From: Fontivita pretiosa
GTDB lineage: Bacteria > Planctomycetota > Phycisphaerae > Tepidisphaerales > Tepidisphaeraceae
DNA length: 64,000 nucleotides
NCBI RefSeq assembly: GCF_050410795.1
Contig: NZ_CP191258.1
Location: 3,534,001-3,598,000, forward strand
Direction: 5' to 3'
In this document: positions 55,172-62,107 of the stretch, piece by piece
Layout of the letters: every line of letters starts with the position of its first letter
Position numbering within the stretch: position 1 is the stretch's first letter
Notes under the pieces: model-generated
What the model saw: only the letters and a program-made list of their open reading frames with translations
Databases searched by the model: none
What the model was told of the DNA's origin: nothing
Program-made: the position numbers and the translations under genes

Positions 55172-56341
55172 ATGAAGACCAGGACATTGAGAGGAATTTC
55201 GTGGGATCATCCGCGCGGGTTCGGGCCTCTGCCGCCCACCGCAGCGCAATTCGCCGCCACTCACCCCGATGTGCAGATTGTCTGGGAAAAGCGATCGCTG
55301 CACGACTTCGGCGCGTATCCGGTGGATGAGCTGGCCAGGAAGTACGATCTGGTCGTGCTGGATCATCCGTGGGTCGGTTTCATGTCGGAGACGCACTGCT
55401 ACCTGCCGATGGATGAGCTGCTTCCCCGCGCGGTGCTGGAGGACCTGGCGGCGCACAGCGTTGGACCATCTCATCGCAGCTACGAATGGGACGGGCATCA
55501 GTGGGCGCTGGCGATCGACGCGGCCACGCCCGTCGCGTCCTACCGGCCCGACCTGCTGGCGCGGCTGGGCATGCACGTGCCCACAACGTGGCAGCAGGTG
55601 CTGGAGCTTGGCCGAGCGGCACGCGCCGCCGGGATGCGCATCGGCATGCCCTTGGGACCGGTCGATGCGATCTCGGTGTTCCTGACACTGGCGGACAACA
55701 TCGGCGGCCAGCCGTTTGCCACCACCGGCCGCGTGGTCAGCAACGACGTGGCCAGAAGCGTCATGGACGCGATGCGTCGCCTGGCCGAATTGTGCGATCC
55801 GCTCGATTACACCCTCACGCCCATCACGCTGATGGATCGCATGAGCACGACCGACCAGATCGTGTATTGCCCGCTGGCCTACGGATACAACAACTACTCG
55901 CGCGCCGGCTTCAGGCCCAAGCTGTGCCTGTATGCGGACATGCCCTCGCTGGGCAACGACGGACCCAAAGGCTCGCACATCGGCGGCACGGGGATCGCCA
56001 TCTCGACAAAATGCCAGTGGCCGCAGGTCGCCGCCGAGTACTGCGCGTGGGTGTGCGGCGGAGAGTGCCAGCGGACGATCTATTTCGACCACGGCGGGCA
56101 GCCCGGGCACAGCCAGGCCTGGGATGATCCGCGCGTCAACCAGCTCTCGCATGACTTTTTCCGCAACACGCGGCAGACGATCGAACGCGCCTACCTGCGA
56201 CCGCGGTACAACGGCTATATCCGCGTTCAGTATGAGGGCGGGGCGATGATCCAAAAGTGCCTGCGCGACAACGGCGACGTCGATCAGCTCGTGCGCGATC
56301 TGAATGACCTGTATCAGCAATCGCTCGGAGGAAACAAGTGA
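55172..56341 (+). CDS. Extracellular solute-binding-like protein lacking a signal peptide
   Basis: A 389-residue protein resembling family 1 ABC-transporter solute-binding proteins (sugar type): LPPTAAQFAATHPDVQIVWE, WALAIDAATPVASYRPDLLA, PTTWQQVLELGRAARAAG and DEL/ADNIGGQPF patterns. Unlike true periplasmic members, the sequence begins directly at the fold and no signal peptide or lipobox is seen; no permease or ATPase gene is near. It overlaps the CoA transferase by four bases (GTGA), so the pair is translationally coupled. It could bind a small-molecule substrate in the cytoplasm. Confidence 0.8.
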   Translation: MKTRTLRGISWDHPRGFGPLPPTAAQFAATHPDVQIVWEKRSLHDFGAYPVDELARKYDLVVLDHPWVGFMSETHCYLPMDELLPRAVLEDLAAHSVGPSHRSYEWDGHQWALAIDAATPVASYRPDLLARLGMHVPTTWQQVLELGRAARAAGMRIGMPLGPVDAISVFLTLADNIGGQPFATTGRVVSNDVARSVMDAMRRLAELCDPLDYTLTPITLMDRMSTTDQIVYCPLAYGYNNYSRAGFRPKLCLYADMPSLGNDGPKGSHIGGTGIAISTKCQWPQVAAEYCAWVCGGECQRTIYFDHGGQPGHSQAWDDPRVNQLSHDFFRNTRQTIERAYLRPRYNGYIRVQYEGGAMIQKCLRDNGDVDQLVRDLNDLYQQSLGGNK

Positions 56342-57504
56342 ACGATGATTCGGTGCTGCCCCTCAAAGGGCTGCTCGTGCTGGACCTCAGCCAGTACATG
56401 GCCGGGCCGGGCGCATCGCTGCGACTGGCCGACCTGGGGGCGCGGGTGATCAAGATCGAAAGGCCCGGCAGCGGTGACGGCTCGCGACATCTGTTTTGTT
56501 CCAACCTTCGCTTCGATACCGACAGCGCCCTGTTCCACACCGTCAACCGCAACAAGCAGAGCCTGAGTCTGGACCTGAAGAATCCCAAAGATCTGGCCAG
56601 GCTGAAAAAGCTCATCGCCCGCGCCGACGTGCTGATCGAAAACTTCCGCCCGGGCGTAATGGAGCGGCTGGGGCTGACCTGGCGGGTGCTCTCGGAGCTG
56701 AACCCCAGGCTGGTCTTCGCCAGCGTCACCGGCTACGGCGCCGACGGCCCGTGGCGTGACTTGCCGGGCCAGGATCTGCTCGTGCAGTCGCGCTCGGGGC
56801 TGGTCTGGTTGACGGGCAACGACTCCGATCCGCCGATCGCCTTCGGCCTGTCGGTGGCGGACATGTTCGCAGCCCAGCATCTGGTGCAGGGCATCCTCGC
56901 GTGCCTGTTGCGCCGCGGGATCACTGGCCGCGGCGGACGCGTCGAGGTCAGCCTCATCGAATCCTGCCTCGATCTTCAATTTGAGGTCTTCACAACGTAC
57001 TTGAACGACGGCGGCAGGCTGCCCGTGCGAGGCGAATCCAACGGCGCTCATGCTTATCTGGGCGCGCCCTACGGCATCTACCAGACCGCCGACGGTTACC
57101 TGGCGCTGGCGATGAACCCGATCCCGCGGCTGGGCGAGCTGCTGGGGATCGACGAACTTCGCAACTATCCCGACAGCGATTCATGGTTCACGCATCGCGA
57201 TCAGATTCGCCGCACCATCGCGGCGCGTCTGCGAACTCGCAAAACACGCGACTGGCTGGATATCCTCCAACCCGCCGACATCTGGTGCGCCGAAGTGCTG
57301 ACCTGGCGGCAACTGACGGAGCATCCGGCCTTCCAGACGCTGAACATGATCCAGCCCATCGCCCGCCCTGACGGGCAGAAGATGCTCACCACGCGCTGCC
57401 CGATCCGAATCGACGGACAGGTGCTCAAGTCCCCGCAGCCCGGCCCCAGGCTGGGGGAGCACGATCGGACTGTCGCAATGGAATTTGACCTCGAAGAAGC
57501 GTGA
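56338..57504 (+). CDS. CaiB/BaiF family III CoA transferase
   Basis: A 388-residue class III CoA transferase, moving CoA between carboxylic acids. The start LKGLLVLDLSQYMAGPGASLRLADLGARVIKIERP and VNRNKQSLSLDLKNPKD are family hallmarks. The catalytic Asp lies in the ...GQDLLVQSRSGL segment (SLDLK and VTGYGADGPWRDLPGQD). The GTG start overlaps the previous stop. With the neighbouring MaoC-like, RraA-like and M81 genes it suggests a route for activating and breaking down an organic acid. The substrate is not known. A diverged repeat follows its 3' end. Confidence 0.93.
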   Translation: MNDDSVLPLKGLLVLDLSQYMAGPGASLRLADLGARVIKIERPGSGDGSRHLFCSNLRFDTDSALFHTVNRNKQSLSLDLKNPKDLARLKKLIARADVLIENFRPGVMERLGLTWRVLSELNPRLVFASVTGYGADGPWRDLPGQDLLVQSRSGLVWLTGNDSDPPIAFGLSVADMFAAQHLVQGILACLLRRGITGRGGRVEVSLIESCLDLQFEVFTTYLNDGGRLPVRGESNGAHAYLGAPYGIYQTADGYLALAMNPIPRLGELLGIDELRNYPDSDSWFTHRDQIRRTIAARLRTRKTRDWLDILQPADIWCAEVLTWRQLTEHPAFQTLNMIQPIARPDGQKMLTTRCPIRIDGQVLKSPQPGPRLGEHDRTVAMEFDLEEA

Positions 57505-57586
57505 ACCGTTCGCACGGACAGGGCTGCCGCCGCGACAAAAAGCACACATGTGGCCCCTGGGCGCGATGGGGCTTTCGCATAGCTGC

Positions 57587-57767
57587 CTGTGTCACGGGCG
57601 TCCGGCCAGAACAACCCGGCTGTCGAACGTTCGAATTGGAGTGCATCGCGCATGGCCGGGACGGCCATGCCACAATGGGCTCGTCTCGGTTGTCATCGCA
57701 CGCACCTGCGAGTCTGAGCGAAAGACGCGGCTGCTCCAAGATGTGGATAAACGACACGCAAGATGCC
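57587..57767. repeat. Dispersed repeat, copy A
   Basis: About 180 bases aligning with the block at 60047-60249: CTGTGTCA-GGGCGTC at the start, TGTCGAAC/TTTCGAA, CATGGCCGGGACGGCC, CATCGCAC-CACC-GC-A, CCGAGCGAAA-ACGCG and ATGTG-ATAAACGACA at the end. Copy A has a perfect TCGAACGTTCGA palindrome and ATGGCC-GGGAC-GGCCAT hairpin. It lacks about 20 bases after the first block relative to copy B. It lies between converging genes. Confidence 0.85.
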
Positions 57768-57787
57768 ATCCCACGAGAGATCCTCGC

Positions 57788-58453
57788 TCACAGCACGCCG
57801 TACGTCTTGTACGCCTCGACCGCCTTCATGCCGTTGCGGATGGCGTCGCGGGTGCGGTTTTCGTCGCGGACTTTCTTCAGGGCGCGGGCCAGCACGTCGC
57901 GTTCGGCGGCCTGCGGGACCACGGCCACGCCGTCGATGTCGGCGATCACCAGGTCGCCCGGACTGAACAGCACTCCGTCGATCTCGACCGGCACGTCAAT
58001 ATCGATCACGCGCTGGCGATGCATGCTGTCATAGGGGCAGGTGCCGCGGGCGTAGACCGGGAAGTTCATCGCCCGCATCTTCATCACGTCGCGCACCGCC
58101 CCGTCAACGATCGCGCCCACGCACCCGCTGTTCTTCGCCGCCGTCGAAAGCAGCTCCCCCCAGATGCCCGAGCGCATGGATCCGCCCGCGGCGGCGATCA
58201 GCACGTCGCCGCTCTTGCACGTATCGACCGCCACAAGTTCAAGCTCGTATGGCCTGGGATCCTCGTGCGCCATGTCGGCCCAGAGGGTCGTCTTGCATCG
58301 GCCCAGCAGAACCCCCGTCGCGGAAACCGGCTGAAACTGCACGCGCGGCGATTGATGACGCAGACCCGCCGCGTCCAGTGCATCCAGCACGACGGCGGTG
58401 TAGAGCACTTGGCGCAGGGCAGCAAGATCGTTCAGTGGTTCGCTGTCAGACAT
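57788..58453 (-). CDS. RraA-like / HMG-type aldolase family protein
   Basis: A 221-residue protein of the RraA/demethylmenaquinone-methyltransferase-like family, which includes 4-hydroxy-4-methyl-2-oxoglutarate/4-carboxy-4-hydroxy-2-oxoadipate aldolases. Matching parts are DVLIAAAGGSMRSGIWGELL, GCVGAIVDGAVRDV (R and D of the metal/substrate site) and the later FSPGDLVIADIDGVAVVPQ. The start was chosen at the MSDSEPL ATG; an upstream ATG adds 23 poor residues. It is divergent from the M81 gene and is likely one step of an organic-acid pathway. It could equally be a regulator of RNase E, but planctomycetes make this less likely. Confidence 0.88.
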   Translation of the reverse strand: MSDSEPLNDLAALRQVLYTAVVLDALDAAGLRHQSPRVQFQPVSATGVLLGRCKTTLWADMAHEDPRPYELELVAVDTCKSGDVLIAAAGGSMRSGIWGELLSTAAKNSGCVGAIVDGAVRDVMKMRAMNFPVYARGTCPYDSMHRQRVIDIDVPVEIDGVLFSPGDLVIADIDGVAVVPQAAERDVLARALKKVRDENRTRDAIRNGMKAVEAYKTYGVL

Positions 58454-58500
58454 GTGATTTTTGCTCCGCAGTCGGCAAGAGTATAAGAAGGATCCTGAGA

Positions 58501-59988
58501 ATGGGCCACAGATCCCGCTCAACGATGCGCGTCGGAATCATCTGCATTCAGCAGGAGTCCAACACGTTTCTGACGACGCCGACGACGCTGCGCGCCTTCG
58601 AGCAGGATCGGCTGTATCGCGGCGAAGCGATCCGGCCGGCGGTGGCGCAGGCGCAGCATGAGATCGGCGGATTCTTCCAGGGGCTCGACGCCGCGGGCAT
58701 CCAGGCCGTGCCGATGCTGATGGCGGTGGCGCTGCCCTGCGGAACCGTCACCGATGAAACGCTCGACGCCCTGATGAACATGATGTTCGACGAACTGGAC
58801 CGGGCCGGGCAGCTCGACGGGCTGCTGGTGGCGCCGCACGGGGCGGCGGTGGCACAATCGCAGCCGGACATGGACGGATACTGGCTGACGTTGCTGCGGC
58901 AGCGCGTGGGCAGCGACATGCCGATCGTCTGCACGCTGGACCTGCACGCCAACGTCTCGCAGTGGATGATCGACGCCTGCAACGCGACCATCAGCTATCG
59001 CACCAACCCGCACCTGGACCAGCGCGCCCGCGGCATCGAGGCCGCTCAGCTCATCGCCGGCACGTTGCGAGGCGAAGTAAACCCGACGCAGGCCGCGGCG
59101 TTTCCACCGCTGGCGATCAACATCGAGCGACAACTGACACGCGAGGAGCCGTGCCGATCACTGATGGCCAGGGCGGATGAGATTCGCAAACGGCCCGGCG
59201 TGCTCGCGACGAGCGTGAACCTGGGGTTTCCCTACTCGGATGTCCCGGAGATGGGCTGCTCGTTCATCGTCGTGACCGACGGCGATGCGTCGCTCGCGCG
59301 CACGTACGCCGATGAACTGTCCGATTTCGCCTGGCAGCGTCGCCACAGCTTCATCGGCGAGTTGATCGATCCGGAAGATGCCATCGACCGCGCGCTTCAG
59401 TCGCCCAGGCCGGTGTGTCTGCTGGATATGGGCGACAACGTCGGCGGTGGCTCGGCGGCGGACGGAACCGTGCTGGCGCACGCGCTGGCGCGGCGGGGCA
59501 TCAGATCGTTCGTGGCGCTGTACGATCCGGATTCGGCGCGTCGGGCGATCGACGCCGGACCGGGCGCAAAGCTCATGCTGCGCATGGGCGGCAAGACGGA
59601 TGATCTGCACGGCCCGCCGCTGGAAGCACGCGTTACCGTCGTCAGCATCCACGACGGCAGGTTTGCCGAGACGCAGGTCCGCCACGGCGGAAGGACCGTC
59701 TATGACATGGGTCCCACGGCGATCGTCCAGACCGATTCGGGCCTGACGGTTCAGCTCACCAGCCTTCGCATGGTTCCGTTCAGCCTTGGGCAACTGACGA
59801 GCTGCGGCATTGATCCTACTCAGTTCGATGTGATCGTCGCCAAGGGAGTTCACGCGCCGGTGGCGGCGTACGAAACGGTGTGCAGGACGCTGATTCGCAC
59901 GAACACGCCCGGCACCACCACCGCCGACATGGGGCGGCTGCCGTACCGTCACCGCCGCCGCCCGCTGTTTCCATTCGAGCAGATTTGA
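58501..59988 (+). CDS. M81 family metallopeptidase (MlrC-like)
   Basis: A ~495-residue protein of the M81/MlrC family, first known from microcystin degradation. The core starts at MRVGIICIQQESNTFLTTPT. Zinc-ligand patterns are CTLDLHANVSQWMIDACN and GVVxYRTNPHLDQRARGIEAAQL, followed by DMGDNVGGGSAADGTVLAHAL of the C-terminal domain. The ATG at 58501 has AAGGA eight bases upstream; the family-like start is at 58525. It is divergent from the RraA-like gene and ends before copy B of the repeat. The peptide or amide it acts on is unknown. Confidence 0.92.
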   Translation: MGHRSRSTMRVGIICIQQESNTFLTTPTTLRAFEQDRLYRGEAIRPAVAQAQHEIGGFFQGLDAAGIQAVPMLMAVALPCGTVTDETLDALMNMMFDELDRAGQLDGLLVAPHGAAVAQSQPDMDGYWLTLLRQRVGSDMPIVCTLDLHANVSQWMIDACNATISYRTNPHLDQRARGIEAAQLIAGTLRGEVNPTQAAAFPPLAINIERQLTREEPCRSLMARADEIRKRPGVLATSVNLGFPYSDVPEMGCSFIVVTDGDASLARTYADELSDFAWQRRHSFIGELIDPEDAIDRALQSPRPVCLLDMGDNVGGGSAADGTVLAHALARRGIRSFVALYDPDSARRAIDAGPGAKLMLRMGGKTDDLHGPPLEARVTVVSIHDGRFAETQVRHGGRTVYDMGPTAIVQTDSGLTVQLTSLRMVPFSLGQLTSCGIDPTQFDVIVAKGVHAPVAAYETVCRTLIRTNTPGTTTADMGRLPYRHRRRPLFPFEQI

Positions 59989-60046
59989 AGTTGCATATCG
60001 ACATCGCTGGCGTCGCGGCGCCGGAGGTGCTGGTAGCGATGTCGAA

Positions 60047-60249
60047 CTGTGTCATGGGCGTCTCGCCCGTGCCCAGTGGCATGGAGCGATGAACAGCCCG
60101 GATGTCGAATTTTCGAACTCGAGCGCACCCTGCATGGCCGGGACGGCCGTGCTACAGTCGGCTCGTCCAGGCGTTCATCGCACTCACCCGCGCATCCGAG
60201 CGAAAAACGCGCGTGGTCCGAGATGTGTATAAACGACAGGCGGGACGCC
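60047..60249. repeat. Dispersed repeat, copy B
   Basis: About 200 bases matching copy A at 57587-57767, with an extra ATGGGCG-TCT-CGCCCGT hairpin block near its start, TCGAATTTTCGA in place of the perfect palindrome, and ATGGCC-GGGAC-GGCCGT retained. It lies between the converging M81 and nadE genes. Overall identity to copy A is roughly three quarters by eye. Confidence 0.85.
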
Positions 60250-60334
60250 CATGCGGGCAGAGCAGGCGAGGACGGGGCGCTCGCGGCGCGCAAAGAGCAC
60301 TTGGGAATTGCCTGCGCGCCGCAGGCACAGGAGT

Positions 60335-62038
60335 TTACTCCAGCACGGGTGACGGTTCTCCGTGTTTGGGAAGGACCTGCACGTAATTCTGCGCGATCGG
60401 CATGCGGCGGCCAAAACCAAAGGCGCGACTGGTCACTTTCAAGCCCGGCGCCGCCTGGCGACGCTTGTACTCGCTGCGGTCGATCAGCCGGATGACCTGC
60501 ATCACCGTGGCCGGGTCGAAGCCTTCGGCGATGATCTCGGCGGCGCCTTTCTCGTCTTCCACATAGCGCTCGATGATCTGATCCAGAACCTGGTAAGGAG
60601 GCAGCGTATCCTGATCGGTCTGGTTGGGGCGCAGCTCGGCGGAGGGCACTTTCTCGATGCTGCTGCGCGGGATCAGCTCCCGGCCGGCCTGCTGGTTGAT
60701 CCATCGCGCCATCTCCCAGACCATCGTCTTGGGCACATCGCTGATAACCGCCAGTCCGCCTGCCATGTCGCCGTACAGCGTGCAATATCCCACCGCCAGC
60801 TCGCTCTTGTTGCCTGTGCTGAGCAGAAGGTGGTTGAACTTGTTGGAGATGGCCATCAGCAGTGCACCGCGGATACGCGCCTGGAGGTTTTCTTCGGTGA
60901 CGTCGGGCGGTCGCGAGGCAAAAAGCGGCGCCAGCGTGCGTTCGTAGGCTTCGTGAACGTCGCGGATGGGCACGATATGGAACTCGATGCCCAGGTTTTC
61001 GGCCAACTGCCGGGCGTCGCGGACGGAATGTTCCGAGCTGTACCGGCTGGGCATCGAGACGCCCACGACCCTGTCGCGTCCCAGCGCCGCCACCGCGATG
61101 GCGCAGGTCAGCGCGCTGTCGATGCCTCCGGACAGACCCAGCACCACGCTCTTGAAGCCGCACTTTCGCACGTAGTCGCGCAGACCCAGAATCAGAGCCT
61201 TGTAGATCGATTCGATGCCCCGGCTGTGCGTGTTGACGGCCGAGCCCTGGGGCTGCAAGTCCGGCCCGGTGAAGTCCACCGTGATCAGGTCTTCCTCGAA
61301 ATCTCTTGCGTTGGCGACGAGGTTTCCCCGGGCATCGAACACGCAACTGTTGCCGTCAAAGACAAGCTCGTCGTTGCCGCCGACCTGGTTGACATAGATC
61401 AAAGGCCGGGCGAATCGCCGCGCCTGTGCCCCGAACAGCTCGATGCGGAAATCATGCTTGCCGACGACGAAGGGCGAGGCGCTGGCGTTGATCATGATCT
61501 GCGCGCCGGCGGCGGAGAGCTCGGCGATGGGGTTCTGGTGATAGAGCCGGCGGGGGATCAGACGCTCATCATTCCACAGATCCTCGCAGATCGACAGCCC
61601 GATCGACAAATCCCCGATCTGCACGAGCTGATTGCGCTGCGTGGCCGGGCCAGGCTCGAAGTAGCGCGTCTCGTCGAACACGTCGTAGGTCGGCAGCAGT
61701 GTTTTGTAGTGCACGCTGGCGATGCTGCCGTCGCGCAGCACGGCCACGGCGTTGTGCAGCGGTCGCCCAACCGGCTGCTCGTTCCTGGCGGCATAGCCGA
61801 CGATCAGATCGATTCCCCGCACCCGCGAGGCGATGATGTTCAGCGCCCGGATGTTGTCGGTAATGAACTGCGGTTTGAGCAGCAGGTCTTTGGGCGGATA
61901 GCCCGGAATCGACAGTTCAGGAAAGATCACGAGGCTGGCGCCGGCGGCTTTGGCGCGACCGGCGAATTCGATGATCTTACGGCAGTTGCCGGCAATGTCG
62001 CCCACCGTCGGATTCGTTTGTGCAAGCGCCACACGCAT
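60335..62038 (-). CDS. nadE: Glutamine-dependent NAD+ synthetase
   Basis: Last step of NAD+ synthesis, using glutamine as nitrogen donor. The N-terminal nitrilase-type glutaminase domain carries the triad E41 (FPELSIPGYPPKD), K112 (VHYKTLLPT) and C151 (LSICEDLW). The C-terminal synthetase domain has the PP-loop (LGLSGGIDSALTCAIA) and the ammonia-handling STGNKSELAVGYCTLYGDMAGG. The 567-residue length fits the two-domain type. It converges on the M81 gene. The start matches the family (MRVALAQTNPTVGD). Confidence 0.97.
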   Translation of the reverse strand: MRVALAQTNPTVGDIAGNCRKIIEFAGRAKAAGASLVIFPELSIPGYPPKDLLLKPQFITDNIRALNIIASRVRGIDLIVGYAARNEQPVGRPLHNAVAVLRDGSIASVHYKTLLPTYDVFDETRYFEPGPATQRNQLVQIGDLSIGLSICEDLWNDERLIPRRLYHQNPIAELSAAGAQIMINASASPFVVGKHDFRIELFGAQARRFARPLIYVNQVGGNDELVFDGNSCVFDARGNLVANARDFEEDLITVDFTGPDLQPQGSAVNTHSRGIESIYKALILGLRDYVRKCGFKSVVLGLSGGIDSALTCAIAVAALGRDRVVGVSMPSRYSSEHSVRDARQLAENLGIEFHIVPIRDVHEAYERTLAPLFASRPPDVTEENLQARIRGALLMAISNKFNHLLLSTGNKSELAVGYCTLYGDMAGGLAVISDVPKTMVWEMARWINQQAGRELIPRSSIEKVPSAELRPNQTDQDTLPPYQVLDQIIERYVEDEKGAAEIIAEGFDPATVMQVIRLIDRSEYKRRQAAPGLKVTSRAFGFGRRMPIAQNYVQVLPKHGEPSPVLE

Positions 62039-62107
62039 GCGCGGGATTATAGCGGCTCAGCAGCGGGGCCACAGAGTCGCTGGCGGCTGCGATGCAGCTT
62101 CACACCG

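Noticed and set aside
57788..60249. RraA/M81 cassette as a composite transposon
   Set aside because: No transposase, no terminal inverted repeats and no target duplication. The flanking repeats are diverged, so they are better treated as an intergenic repeat family.
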